From JAJPXC01 sp964520525 (lineage in GTDB: Bacteria; Bacteroidota; Bacteroidia; Bacteroidales; Muribaculaceae): a stretch of 64,000 nt of DNA. Shown in pieces: positions 16,217 through 25,794 of this stretch. Location: contig CAZFNR010000001.1 in the NCBI GenBank assembly GCA_964520525.1, positions 62,001 through 126,000 on the forward strand. The letters are read 5' to 3'. The notes beneath the pieces are model-generated. The model saw only the letters and a list, made by a program, of their open reading frames with translations, was not told where the DNA came from and searched no databases. Positions within the stretch are counted from its first letter, which is position 1, and the number at the start of each line of letters is the position of its first letter. Both the position numbers and the translations under genes were made by a program.

Positions 16217-17647
16217 TTATCGGCCGGTCTCTATCATGATTACCTCGTTGGCGAGCCGTTGGCTCTCCTCATTTTGGCTTAGCTGACGGCGTTCAAGCGA
16301 CAAAATGGTTTCACCCACCGATTGTTCTCCCTCCGCGTAGCGTCGGCGCAGCTCCGACAGCTCGTTGGCGGTGGCTTCGGCTTCGGCTTTGGCGTGAAGA
16401 TACTCGCCCATCGCCTCACGCGCGCCTTGCGATTTGAAATCAGATAGCGAGGTGTAGGTTCGGCCACCGGGCATGGCAAACGAGAACGTCGGGCCGAGGT
16501 CGGCGCGGCTGTTTGTGCGGTTGTCGGCACGGCGGGCTATCATCGGGTAGGCCGCTCCATCTTCTTGAGTGTCGCGTATCGACGACAGCCGAGCGAGTGA
16601 AGCCAAGCCGGGGGTGTCGTCGGGGTAGTTCACGCGGGTGTCGGAAGGTACAAAAATGTAGATTGTCACTTTCCCCGGAATGCGGTTGCGGTCTGTAGCC
16701 CACCATCCCAAACCGGAAGTCTCGTCGATGGCGAGCATATAGTCATCGTACGGGGAATTGTAGGGCATACCGATGTTCTGAGGTTGCAGATATTTGTCAC
16801 CGTCGTTGCGGGTGATGAAGATGTCATAGCCGCCCAAGGAGTTCTCGCCGTCATTGGCAAAATAGAGTGTCATCCCGTCGGTCATCATGAACGGATAGTT
16901 GGCATCGCCGCCGTCGTTTATTTCAGTACCGAGTGAGTGAGGCTGTTCCCATGTCCCGTCAGCGAGCTTTGTGGCCGACATGAGCGTGAATGTGCCGTCG
17001 GCTCCCGGAGCTGACCACATCATCATGCCGCCGCTTTGCGGAGTATAGACTACTGTCGGGTCGGCGGCTTCTGTCCCGGAAGGAAGCACTTCCGTGCCGT
17101 GGAGCGAGCCGCTTTCAGGCGACAGCTGGTAGGCATTGAAGAATGTCGCCGCATCGACGACCATACTGTCGATAACAGCTATTTTCTCCACGCGCGAGAG
17201 CATTGTGCGGGTGCGCTCGATGCGGCTCTCCAATTCGTTAAGGGCCTCCGTGTCAATCTTGGGCGCGTTCTTACCCTTTTTCCCTTTTTTCCCGGTGAAG
17301 TAAAGTCGATATTTTTCGACGCTTTCGTCGGCTGCGTCAACCTCGTAGCGGCGCACAGCCCATTCGGCAAGTGCGAGCGAAGCCTCAGGTATACCTGCAT
17401 TGACTCCACGTTCTATAAACGGCGATGCATCGCCATTATCATCGGTTTCCATCATGGACACGCCAAGCATATATCCGACGCGCCCGTTTTGGGGGTCGGC
17501 TTCGTTCAGAGCTTTCAGTAGTGGCAACGCCTCCTCGTAGATGCCCTCATCAAAAAGTCCTTTTGCCTTTTCGACGGTGGTTTGCGCTGAGACGGTCACG
17601 ACAGTTGTCACAGTCAACAACAGTAATATTGTCAGTCGTTTGAACAT
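16217..17647 (-). CDS. Exported TPR/PD40-repeat protein
   Basis: The 476-residue product has a signal peptide (about 1-22, ending VSAQ), then TPR-like helices (about 25-105, e.g. AKGLFDEGIYEEALPLLKAL), a Lys/Gly-rich linker (GKKGKKGKN) and WD40-like PD40 blades (ANYPFMMTDGMTLYFAND and GGYDIFITRNDG), as in many Bacteroidota proteins next to OmpA domains. The usual C-terminal OmpA domain is absent; instead there is a helical, Glu/Arg-rich coiled-coil tail (about 415-470). Probably periplasmic or outer-membrane associated; exact role unknown. The divergent promoter region separates it from the Lnb-like gene. Confidence 0.8.
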   Translation of the reverse strand: MFKRLTILLLLTVTTVVTVSAQTTVEKAKGLFDEGIYEEALPLLKALNEADPQNGRVGYMLGVSMMETDDNGDASPFIERGVNAGIPEASLALAEWAVRRYEVDAADESVEKYRLYFTGKKGKKGKNAPKIDTEALNELESRIERTRTMLSRVEKIAVIDSMVVDAATFFNAYQLSPESGSLHGTEVLPSGTEAADPTVVYTPQSGGMMMWSAPGADGTFTLMSATKLADGTWEQPHSLGTEINDGGDANYPFMMTDGMTLYFANDGENSLGGYDIFITRNDGDKYLQPQNIGMPYNSPYDDYMLAIDETSGLGWWATDRNRIPGKVTIYIFVPSDTRVNYPDDTPGLASLARLSSIRDTQEDGAAYPMIARRADNRTNSRADLGPTFSFAMPGGRTYTSLSDFKSQGAREAMGEYLHAKAEAEATANELSELRRRYAEGEQSVGETILSLERRQLSQNEESQRLANEVIMIETGR

Positions 17648-17669
17648 AAATATGCAAAAATTACAACTT

Positions 17670-17700
17670 CAAAATTAGCCATAAATCCTCTATCCGCAAA
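17670..17700 (-). promoter_or_regulatory. Promoter of the PD40 protein gene
   Basis: Minus strand TTTG (17700-17697), 19-bp spacer and TAATTTTG (17677-17670), 22 nt upstream of the start codon. Confidence 0.7.
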
Positions 17701-17861
17701 ACTCGCGATATAATTTCATCCAAAATATTGTTAAACACAGATTTATTCGGCTTGCCATAATACCGGCTTGGCTGCTGATTTTACATAGGGTGTGGTGTGT
17801 GGCTGCCCCCCCGGTGGCGTGTATATCCGTGCGGGTCGTAAACTCGTTGCCCGCTAAATTA

Positions 17862-17893
17862 TTTGGTCGGCGGCGGTCAACGCGCTATTTTTG
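17862..17893 (+). promoter_or_regulatory. Promoter of the Lnb-like gene
   Basis: TTTG (17862-17865), a 20-bp spacer and TATTTTTG (17886-17893), 26 nt upstream of the ATG at 17920. It probably drives the pseudo-phosphatase gene too. Confidence 0.72.
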
Positions 17894-17919
17894 CACTCTG
17901 ATTTGAACCAGTTTGAGAT

Positions 17920-19104
17920 ATGATGAGACAATTGATAGCGTCGTTGGCTTTGATAGCGTCGACCGTTTTGACGGTTGCCGGTGAGGCGGTTCCGAAGGTT
18001 AGCCTTTTGGTGACATCCCCGGGGGTGGAGGTCTATCAGCTCGAAGGACATGCGGGATTAAGGATAGTCGATGTTGACGGCGGCGATTTCGTCGTCGATT
18101 GGGGGCTGTTTGATTTCAATTCGCCCGGGTTTATAGTGCGCTTTGTCAAAGGGGAAACCGACTACAGCATCGGTGTACGGGAAACAGCTTCGTTTGTAGC
18201 CGGTTATGCCGCTCGTTATAGGGGGGTGACAGAGATTCCGCTGAATCTCACCCCGCAACAAGTCGAAGCGGTGAAAAGTGTTGTCTATGAGAATCTTAAG
18301 CCCGAAAATAGGGTGTACCGCTATAACTATGTCAAGGATAACTGCTCGACTCGTCCGCTAAGCGTCGTTGAACGTGCGCTGGCCGACTCGATAGCGGTCA
18401 CGGCTCCGACGCGTTTTGCCGACGGCGCCACTTTCCGCGACGTCATGCGCTATTGCCACCGCAACTATCCGTGGTATCAATTCGGCATCGACCTTGCGCT
18501 CGGTAGCGGTATCGACTACCCCCTATCGGCGCGGGAATTTGCGTTTGCTCCGGTGCTGTTGCCCGAAATGCTCGCCGGAGCCGAAACGGTCCGCGGCGGT
18601 AAGGTGATAGCCGGTGAGCCGATAGTGTTGTGGCCCGAGTTTAAACAGTCTGCATCAGAGCCTACACCGTGGTTTTTAACTCCTATGGCGTTCAGCGTAG
18701 TGCTGTTGCTCGGATGCGTGTGGGTCACAATAGGCGACATCCGTCGTCGACGAGTGTCGCGGTGGTTTGACAGCTGCCTGTTCACGCTATACGGGCTTGC
18801 TGGCTGTGTAATCGCGTTTTTGGCGCTTGTCTCGGTGCATGAAGCCACCAGTCCCAACTGGTTGCTTGCGTGGCTTAACCCCTTCTGTCTCATCGGGGCG
18901 TGGCTCGTATGGTTAAAATGTTGCCGAAAAATGGTTTTGTGCTATCATTTTGTTAACTTTGCGGTGTTAATGTTGCTCGCATTGGCCTGGCAGTGGCTCG
19001 GTCAAGTGGGTAACGTGGCATTTATTTCATTGATAGCCGCCGACGCAATGCGTTCGGCATCATATGTTTATATAAATCGATGCTCCGTAAAGAAACCCGC
19101 ATAG
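17920..19104 (+). CDS. DUF4105/Lnb-type lipoprotein N-acyltransferase candidate
   Basis: The 394-residue product has a signal peptide (1-20), a periplasmic domain with QLEGHAGLRIVD (His44) and YVKDNCSTRP (Cys142), and a C-terminal membrane part of about four helices (about 247-385) with the segment SVHEATSPNWLLAWLNPF. This domain order, known to me as DUF4105 followed by membrane helices, is that of Lnb, the Bacteroides enzyme reported to add the N-acyl chain to lipoproteins. His44 and Cys142 would be the catalytic pair (inference). An alternative start one codon later (ATG ATG) makes no difference. The gene overlaps the next by 25 nt. Confidence 0.82.
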   Translation: MMRQLIASLALIASTVLTVAGEAVPKVSLLVTSPGVEVYQLEGHAGLRIVDVDGGDFVVDWGLFDFNSPGFIVRFVKGETDYSIGVRETASFVAGYAARYRGVTEIPLNLTPQQVEAVKSVVYENLKPENRVYRYNYVKDNCSTRPLSVVERALADSIAVTAPTRFADGATFRDVMRYCHRNYPWYQFGIDLALGSGIDYPLSAREFAFAPVLLPEMLAGAETVRGGKVIAGEPIVLWPEFKQSASEPTPWFLTPMAFSVVLLLGCVWVTIGDIRRRRVSRWFDSCLFTLYGLAGCVIAFLALVSVHEATSPNWLLAWLNPFCLIGAWLVWLKCCRKMVLCYHFVNFAVLMLLALAWQWLGQVGNVAFISLIAADAMRSASYVYINRCSVKKPA

Positions 19105-20690
19105 TCCCTCGTATAGCTTGTGCGCTCGTGGCCACAATGGTCACGCTGTCGCTGTCGGCATCGTTACCGGGCAGCCGTCCAAAGCTCGTGGTGGGGGTTA
19201 TGGTCGATGGGTTGTCGATGGATCAGCTCGATTTGTTGCGCTCGACGTTCGGCCCTGACGGCTTCAACCGATTGCTCCGCGACGGGGTGACAATCGACAA
19301 TCTTGACTATGGTACATCGCTCGACCCCGCGGCGGCAACGGCTGTGATATTCACCGGCGCGGCGCCCTCGGTCAACGGAGTGGACTGCGCGACGAAGTTT
19401 GACACGGAGAAGAAGGTTCCCGTGTCGGTGTTCCTGTCTCCGTCAAACAAAGGCGTTTTCACAACCGAGACACTGTCGCCCGAAGCGTTGCTCGTGTCGA
19501 CAATCAGCGATGAGCTGCGCATCGATGGCGGGGGCGTGGGAAGCGTACATTCCATATCGCTTGACCCGCAGCAAGCTTTGATAATGAGCGGCCATGCCGG
19601 TAACAGCGCGTTCTGGTTTAACGACAACACCGGCAACTGGGCCACCTCGACCTACTATAAGGAAATGCCCGCGGCGATTCAGTCGCGCAACCATTTCAAG
19701 TCGATAGCGAGCCGCATCGACACCATGGCGTGGGTTCCGGCTCTGTCGCTTGACCGATACCCCGGCCTGCCCGCGCACCGCAAGGTATATCCGTTCCGCC
19801 ATACATTCCCGAAAAACGACACAAACCGTTTCAAGGCATTCAAACTGTCGGCGTCTGCCAACCGGGAGGTGACAGATGTCGCTACCGATTACATCCGTTC
19901 CATCTCGCTCGGAACCCATGAGGAAACGGATATGCTGAACCTCACTTACACCCTGTCGCCTTATCCCTACACCAAGGATGGTGACTGGAGGGCGCAGCGG
20001 CTTGACAGCTATGTGAGGCTCGACAGCGACCTCGCTCGGCTGTTCAAGGCCATAGACGATGGCCCGGGCATGGATAAAACGGTGGTGTTCATTACCGGCA
20101 CACCGGCTCCGTCGCGCACACGCCGCGACGATGACCGTTGGAACATACCGCATGGCGAGTTCTCGCGCCGCAAGGCTATATCGCTGCTCAATATGTTCCT
20201 GATGGCAAAATTTGGCAACGGTGATTGGGTGAGCGGCTACAAAGACGGACAGTTCTACCTCAACCGCACCCTCGTCAAGCAACGCGGGAGCGACCTCAGC
20301 GAGATGAGAAACGAAGCCGCCGGATTCCTGGCTCAGATGGCAGGTGTGACATCGGCGTTGACGCTTGACGATGTAATCGCCGGGCGCTGCGGCGAGCGCG
20401 GCGAATCGCTGCGGCGCAACACCGCAGTGGCCAACGCCGGGGACGTGTTTATCGCCATCGCTCCCGGTTGGGAGGTGACAGATGGAAATGAAGGAGTAGC
20501 CGGGTTGCGGCTCGTGGAGCGGTCAACGGCCACCACCGCACCTGCATTCATAATGGCTCCTACGGCCGCTCCACAGCGTATTGAAACGATTGTGGACGCA
20601 CGCGTCGTAGCTCCGACGGTCGCCGGATTGCTTAGGATACGTTCGCCAAACGGGGCGCAATTACCCACGCTGCGTCTTAAACGCGGTTGA
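19080..20690 (+). CDS. Alkaline phosphatase-superfamily protein, probably catalytically dead
   Basis: The 536-residue product has a signal peptide (about 1-27) and the fold signature of periplasmic type I phosphodiesterase/PafA-like phosphatases: LVVGVMVDGLSMDQLDLL (Asp43), IFTGAAPSVNGV and the segment GHAGNSAFWFNDNTGNWATSTYY. Expected active-site motifs are changed: the nucleophile Thr region reads LDPAAATAVIFTG, the Asp...His metal site reads LSPYPYTKDGDW (292-303), and the TADHG site reads VVFITGTPAP (335-344). So most zinc ligands and the nucleophile seem absent. It may bind phosphoryl groups or act structurally. It is co-transcribed with the Lnb-like gene. Confidence 0.8.
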   Translation: MLRKETRIVPRIACALVATMVTLSLSASLPGSRPKLVVGVMVDGLSMDQLDLLRSTFGPDGFNRLLRDGVTIDNLDYGTSLDPAAATAVIFTGAAPSVNGVDCATKFDTEKKVPVSVFLSPSNKGVFTTETLSPEALLVSTISDELRIDGGGVGSVHSISLDPQQALIMSGHAGNSAFWFNDNTGNWATSTYYKEMPAAIQSRNHFKSIASRIDTMAWVPALSLDRYPGLPAHRKVYPFRHTFPKNDTNRFKAFKLSASANREVTDVATDYIRSISLGTHEETDMLNLTYTLSPYPYTKDGDWRAQRLDSYVRLDSDLARLFKAIDDGPGMDKTVVFITGTPAPSRTRRDDDRWNIPHGEFSRRKAISLLNMFLMAKFGNGDWVSGYKDGQFYLNRTLVKQRGSDLSEMRNEAAGFLAQMAGVTSALTLDDVIAGRCGERGESLRRNTAVANAGDVFIAIAPGWEVTDGNEGVAGLRLVERSTATTAPAFIMAPTAAPQRIETIVDARVVAPTVAGLLRIRSPNGAQLPTLRLKRG

Positions 20691-20758
20691 AAAAGTCAAT
20701 CGGCGCGGCTAAATAGCAATCAGATAAATTGTCCCAAAAAAGAAAAAAACGAAACATA

Positions 20759-23700
20759 ATGTCAATAACTTCAGTTCTCAACAAACTGTTTGGCAACAAA
20801 TCGCAGCGCGACCTCAAGGAAATACGCCCGATTGTTGACCGAATCAAGGCTTTAGGGCCTCAAATGCAACAACTCAGCAACGACCAGCTCCGCGACGCTA
20901 TCACTGCGGTGCGCGCCGACCTCGCCGAAAGCATAGCTGCCGACGAGCAGGCGATAGCTGAAAACAAAACGAAAATAGATGACCTGCCGTTTGACGAACG
21001 TCAACCGCTGTGGGACCAAATCGACAAGCATGAGAAGAATATCCTCGACACGCTTGAAAAAAAGCTAAACGAGCATTTGCCGACTGTATTCGCCGCCATG
21101 CGCGAGACCGCGGCCCGCTTTGCCGCCAATGAGACCGTCGAGGTGACCGCAACACAGATGGACCGCGACCTCGCAGCCCAGGGGCGTGACTTTGTCACCA
21201 TCGAAGGTGATAAAGCCTTGTGGAAAAATCATTGGATTGCAGGCGGCAATGAAATCACATGGGATATGGTGCACTATGATGTGCAGCTTATCGGTGGCGT
21301 GGTGCTTCACCAGGGCAAAATCGCCGAGATGGCCACCGGCGAGGGTAAGACCCTTGTAGCGACGCTCCCGGTGTTCCTCCGCTCGCTTTCAAAGCGCGGC
21401 GTACACGTCGTGACTGTCAACGATTACCTCTCCAAACGCGACTCGGAGTGGATGGGCCCGCTCTATATGTTCCACGGGTCGACCGTGGATTGCATCGACA
21501 AGCATGAGCCTAACACCCCTGCCCGCCGAGCCGCTTACAACTGCGACATCACATTCGGAACAAACAACGAGTTTGGCTTCGACTACCTCCGCGACAACAT
21601 GGCGATGGCACCTCAGGATATGGTGCAGCGCAAACACTATTACGCTATTGTCGACGAGGTCGACTCGGTGCTTATCGACGATGCCCGCACACCCCTTATC
21701 ATCTCGGGTCCGGTGCCCAAAGGTGACGACCAACTTTTCAACGAGTATCGCCCCAATGTGGAGAAGGTGGTGCAGGCGCAGCGTAAACTCGTCACCCAAA
21801 TCCTTAGCGAAGCTAAGTCCAAGCTCGCATCTGACGACAAGGACACCAAAAAAGAGGGCGCTTTGCTGCTGTTCCGCGCGTTCAAGGGGTTGCCCAAGAA
21901 CAGTGCGCTTATAAAATTCCTGAGCCAGGAGGGTATGAAAAATGTCATGCTCCAGACTGAGGCTTATTACCTGCAAGACAACAGCCGCGAGATGCCCACC
22001 GTCACCGACCCGCTCTACTTTGTCATCGACGAGAAAAACCGAAGTGTGGAACTTACCGACAAAGGTATCGACGAGTTGACCGGCAAAACCACCGACCCGC
22101 AGTTTTTCGTGTTACCCGACATAGCCGCGGAACTCTCAGAACTCGAGCATATAACTGACCTCGCCGAGCGTCAGCAGCGTAAAGATGAGGCTATGCAAAA
22201 CTACGCCGTCAAAGCCGAGCGCGTGCATACCGTCACCCAGCTCCTCAAAGCATATACGCTGTTTGAAAAGGATGTCGAGTATGTCATTGATGACAATAAA
22301 ATCAAAATCGTCGACGAGCAGACTGGACGTATCATGGAGGGTCGCCGTTACAGCGACGGCCTTCATCAGGCTATTGAGGCCAAAGAGGGTGTTAAAGTCG
22401 AGGCGGCTACACAGACTTTCGCCACCATCACATTGCAGAACTACTTCAGAATGTACCACAAACTGGCAGGTATGACCGGTACCGCCGAAACCGAGGCGGG
22501 TGAGTTGTGGGACATCTACAAACTCGATGTGGTGACGATTCCCACCAACCGCCCCGTGGCGCGCATCGACATGAACGACCGCGTCTATAAAACCAAAAAA
22601 GAGAAATATGCGGCTGTCATCGAGGAAATCGTAGGGCTTGTCAAGGAGGGCCGTCCGGTGCTTGTCGGCACTACTTCTGTGGAAATCTCGGAACTTTTGA
22701 GCCGTATGTTGACCATGCGCCACATACCACATAATGTGTTGAATGCCAAGTTGCATCAGAAAGAGGCGGAAATCGTGGCTCTCGCAGGTCGCCCCGGAAC
22801 CGTGACCATCGCCACAAATATGGCGGGCCGCGGTACCGACATCAAATTGCCGCAAGAGGTGAAAGACGCGGGCGGTCTGGCCATCATAGGCACGGAGCGT
22901 CATGAGTCACGCCGCGTCGACCGTCAGTTGCGCGGTCGAGCCGGCCGTCAGGGCGACCCCGGGTCGTCGGTGTTCTTCGTGTCGTTTGAAGACCAGTTGA
23001 TGCGCCTGTTCGCCACCGACAGGGTCATGAAGATGCTTGACACTCTTGGCTTGAAAGAGGGAGAGATGATTGAGTCGAAGATGGTGACCCGAGCCATTGA
23101 GAACGCTCAGAAGAGAGTCGAGGAAAACAACTTCGGTATCCGTAAGCGTCTGCTTGAGTATGACGACGTTATGAATAAGCAACGCACATATATCTACTCT
23201 CGCCGCCACCATGCGTTGCTCGGGGAGCGCGTGGGCATTGACATCGCCAATATGCTCTATGACACGGTTGAGAATATCGTGAACACATATGACCAACCGT
23301 CAGGCTATGAAGAGATGTCGCTTGAGCTGTTGAGAGTGCTCACCATTGAGCCGCCTTTCAGCGAGGATGAGTTCCGAAACATGAGCAAGGAGGATATAAT
23401 CGACGCTCTCCACGGAGCCGCCAACTCCGCTTTGCAGCGCAAAAGCGACCGCATTATCGAGATTGCGATGCCTGTCATCAAGGATTGGGTCGAAAACCGC
23501 GGTGCCAACGGTCGCATCGCCGTCCCGATTACCGACGGCAAGCGCATCTTCAACCTCGTGGTCGATATAACGGAAGCCTATAACACTCAGTGCCGTTCGA
23601 TTGTGAAAGAGTGGCATAAGGCTATACTGCTTGTGACTATCGACGAACTGTGGAAAGAACATTTGCGCGAGCTTGACCAGTTGAGACAGTCGGTTCAGAA

Positions 23701-24121
23701 CGCGTCGTATGAGCAAAAAGACCCGCTCGTGATATATAAGGTTGAATCGTTCCACCTTTTTGAGGCAATGCTCAACACTCTTAACGTCAAGTCTATGTCG
23801 GCGTTGATGAGGGGTCAGATTTATGTCCAAGAGCGTCCATCAGCCGCTTCGGCGACACTTGAGTCGGAAGATAAACAACCGGCTGAAAAACGGCCCGAGG
23901 TGAAGCGCGCGATGCCTGAACGCCCTAATGACTACTCGCGATACAAGGCGACCAAAGAGTCGCTGCCCGGAGAGGCCGAGCAGCGCGCCGCCGCATCGGC
24001 ACATCAGGGAGAGGCTCAGCGTCCGATGCCTGTCAAGGCCGCTCCGAAGATTGAGCGCAACGCTCCGTGTCCCTGCGGCTCGGGCAAGAAGTATAAGAAT
24101 TGCCACGGCCGCGGTCTGTAA
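20759..24121 (+). CDS. secA: SecA, preprotein translocase motor ATPase
   Basis: The start at ATG 20759 gives 1120 residues beginning MSITSVLNKLFGNKSQRDLKEIRP, the usual SecA N-terminus; a longer frame from 20729 adds ten unlikely residues. Visible motifs: Walker A region EMATGEGKTLVATLP, DEVDSVLIDDARTPLIISGP (DEAD), TNMAGRGTDIKL, RQLRGRAGRQGDPG, and a C-terminal zinc-binding tail CPCGSGKKYKNCHG. A long linker rich in Glu, Lys and Pro precedes that tail. The length, longer than in E. coli, is typical of Bacteroidota, with an insert between the nucleotide-binding domains. SecA drives proteins through SecYEG using ATP. A terminator follows at 24151. Confidence 0.98.
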   Translation: MSITSVLNKLFGNKSQRDLKEIRPIVDRIKALGPQMQQLSNDQLRDAITAVRADLAESIAADEQAIAENKTKIDDLPFDERQPLWDQIDKHEKNILDTLEKKLNEHLPTVFAAMRETAARFAANETVEVTATQMDRDLAAQGRDFVTIEGDKALWKNHWIAGGNEITWDMVHYDVQLIGGVVLHQGKIAEMATGEGKTLVATLPVFLRSLSKRGVHVVTVNDYLSKRDSEWMGPLYMFHGSTVDCIDKHEPNTPARRAAYNCDITFGTNNEFGFDYLRDNMAMAPQDMVQRKHYYAIVDEVDSVLIDDARTPLIISGPVPKGDDQLFNEYRPNVEKVVQAQRKLVTQILSEAKSKLASDDKDTKKEGALLLFRAFKGLPKNSALIKFLSQEGMKNVMLQTEAYYLQDNSREMPTVTDPLYFVIDEKNRSVELTDKGIDELTGKTTDPQFFVLPDIAAELSELEHITDLAERQQRKDEAMQNYAVKAERVHTVTQLLKAYTLFEKDVEYVIDDNKIKIVDEQTGRIMEGRRYSDGLHQAIEAKEGVKVEAATQTFATITLQNYFRMYHKLAGMTGTAETEAGELWDIYKLDVVTIPTNRPVARIDMNDRVYKTKKEKYAAVIEEIVGLVKEGRPVLVGTTSVEISELLSRMLTMRHIPHNVLNAKLHQKEAEIVALAGRPGTVTIATNMAGRGTDIKLPQEVKDAGGLAIIGTERHESRRVDRQLRGRAGRQGDPGSSVFFVSFEDQLMRLFATDRVMKMLDTLGLKEGEMIESKMVTRAIENAQKRVEENNFGIRKRLLEYDDVMNKQRTYIYSRRHHALLGERVGIDIANMLYDTVENIVNTYDQPSGYEEMSLELLRVLTIEPPFSEDEFRNMSKEDIIDALHGAANSALQRKSDRIIEIAMPVIKDWVENRGANGRIAVPITDGKRIFNLVVDITEAYNTQCRSIVKEWHKAILLVTIDELWKEHLRELDQLRQSVQNASYEQKDPLVIYKVESFHLFEAMLNTLNVKSMSALMRGQIYVQERPSAASATLESEDKQPAEKRPEVKRAMPERPNDYSRYKATKESLPGEAEQRAAASAHQGEAQRPMPVKAAPKIERNAPCPCGSGKKYKNCHGRGL

Positions 24122-24150
24122 TAGCCGGGCGCAAAGATAATTGATTTATG

Positions 24151-24180
24151 CAGGGCTTGCCGGACGACAAGCCCTGTATA
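24151..24180 (+). terminator. Terminator of secA
   Basis: Nine-bp perfect stem CAGGGCTTG (24151-24159) with CAAGCCCTG (24168-24176), followed by a T-containing tail (TATAAGTTTT). Confidence 0.75.
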
Positions 24181-24241
24181 AGTTTTAATAGATTTCAGAA
24201 GATTTATAAGAGGTTGTCTGAATTGTTAAATGGTTTAGACT

Positions 24242-25390
24242 ATGAACAAAGGATTGTTTGCGCTTGCGTTGGGTACGTTCGCTTTGGGAATCGCCGAGTT
24301 TCTCATGATGGGTATCCTCAGTAATCTCGCTTCGGATTTAGGTATCGGTATCAGCGGCGCGGGTCATCTCATATCGGCTTATGCGCTGGGGGTGTGCTGC
24401 GGCGCGCCGGCGTTGCTGTTCGCGCGGAAGATGCCGCTGAAACGCGTAATGCTCATTTTGGCGGGTATCATTACGGTTGGCAATCTGCTCGCCGCTGCGT
24501 CGCCCGGTTTTTGGTGTCTGTTTGGCGCGCGTTTTATTTCAGGGTTACCTCATGGGGGGTATTTCGGGGTCGGAGCCATCGTCGCTCGTCGTCTGGCCCG
24601 TCAGGGGCGCGAGGTCAGCGCGGTGTCGTTTATGATAGCGGGGATGACTGTGGCGACGCTCGCCGGAGTCCCCGTCGGCACGTTTCTCACAGATTTCGTG
24701 ACATGGCGCGCGGCTTTCATGATTGTCGCCTTGGCGGGGTTGTTGACATTGCTTGCCATAAGGGTATGGGTGCCGCAAGTTGAGGGGTTGCCCGACATGG
24801 GTTTCAAGGGGCAGTTCAAGTTCCTGACGACACTCCCGCCGTGGCTCATATTCGGAGGGGTGCTGTTCGGACAGATAGGGATGTACTGTTGGTACAGCTA
24901 CATAGACCCTCAGATGACTCATATAGCGGGGTTTTCGGTCGGTGATATGTCGTGGATAATGGTGCTCGCGGGCCTGGGGATGTTTCTCGGCAACTTGGTA
25001 TCAGGGCAGTTGAGTGACCGCTTCAAGCCGAGTGCGGTCGCGGCGTGGGTGCAGACTTGTGGTATCGTTGTGTTGTTGCTATTCTTTTTCTTCGCCCATA
25101 TAGCCTTTTTAGCAGCGGGCCTGATGATGCTCGGCACGGCGGCGCTGTTCGGGTCGGGAAGCCCATTGCAGTCGTCGATTGTGGGGTATTCGAGAGGAGG
25201 CGAAATGCTCGGAGCGGCTTGCATACAGATTGCCTACAACGCCGGCAACGCAATCGCCGCGTGGATTGGGGGCCGCGTCATAGCCGCCGGTTACGGCTAC
25301 ACGGCTCCGGCATTAGTGGGAATCCCGTTGGTGGCTGTTGGGAGCGCGCTGCTTTTCACCCTTTACTTCCGAAACGAGAGAGGGAGATAA
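24242..25390 (+). CDS. MFS transporter (DHA1-type)
   Basis: The 382-residue product has about twelve hydrophobic segments and the MFS N-terminal signature NKGLFALALGTFALGIAEFLMMGILSN (first helix). The loop 2/3 segment ARKMPLKRVMLI and the helix 5 region LPHGGYFGVGAIVARRLARQ resemble arabinose-efflux/AraJ-like permeases. Function is probably export of a small molecule or drug; substrate unknown. No regulator is adjacent. A 404-nt gap with no gene follows before guaA. Confidence 0.85.
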   Translation: MNKGLFALALGTFALGIAEFLMMGILSNLASDLGIGISGAGHLISAYALGVCCGAPALLFARKMPLKRVMLILAGIITVGNLLAAASPGFWCLFGARFISGLPHGGYFGVGAIVARRLARQGREVSAVSFMIAGMTVATLAGVPVGTFLTDFVTWRAAFMIVALAGLLTLLAIRVWVPQVEGLPDMGFKGQFKFLTTLPPWLIFGGVLFGQIGMYCWYSYIDPQMTHIAGFSVGDMSWIMVLAGLGMFLGNLVSGQLSDRFKPSAVAAWVQTCGIVVLLLFFFFAHIAFLAAGLMMLGTAALFGSGSPLQSSIVGYSRGGEMLGAACIQIAYNAGNAIAAWIGGRVIAAGYGYTAPALVGIPLVAVGSALLFTLYFRNERGR

Positions 25391-25737
25391 CCGCCCGACT
25401 TGCCAAGATGTCAACCTGTTTTTGGGTGGGGCGGCTAATCCTTTTGCTGAGGGTTAGAAATATACTGTTGCGGGTCGAACTTATCCCGGTCAGTCGTGTC
25501 AGATGTGCCGCGCCTCACGTCACGCTCCCTCTCTCGGAAGACGCACGACGCGAGTCTATGCGCAAAATTAGAAATAATCTTCGTAATAACTTCAAAAATC
25601 GGGATGAATGTCGCTAATCGGCTTATTGTCAGCGTCGTTTGCCATGCGCTGCCGATGAGCCGGAAAATCGGCTCGTTGGCTCGCAAAAAAAATGATAGGT
25701 GGAGGAGGAAGATGGTGGATTATGATTCGGAGTGAAA
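25391..25737. other. Intergenic stretch without a recognised gene
   Basis: No gene was recognised. Frames here (one on each strand) lack family features. A short hairpin (GAGCCG 25657-25662 with CGGCTC 25669-25674) lies before the guaA promoter. I see no known riboswitch fold, but a structured leader of guaA cannot be excluded. Confidence 0.5.
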
Positions 25738-25770
25738 TTTTTGGGAAACGGCGAAAATGGGTTAACTTCG
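25738..25770 (+). promoter_or_regulatory. Promoter of guaA (approximate)
   Basis: TTTTTG (25738-25743), 19-bp spacer and TAACTTCG (25763-25770; one change from TAnnTTTG). The guaA ATG lies 25 nt further on. Confidence 0.5.
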
Positions 25771-25794
25771 CGCTACAATAACCAACCTCACAAT

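Noticed and set aside
25435..25686. 83-codon minus-strand frame upstream of guaA
   Set aside because: No recognisable domain, no promoter and antisense to the guaA leader region.
25391..25794. Guanine- or PRPP-type riboswitch upstream of guaA
   Set aside because: No conserved riboswitch core could be found by eye; only a short hairpin and a promoter are seen.
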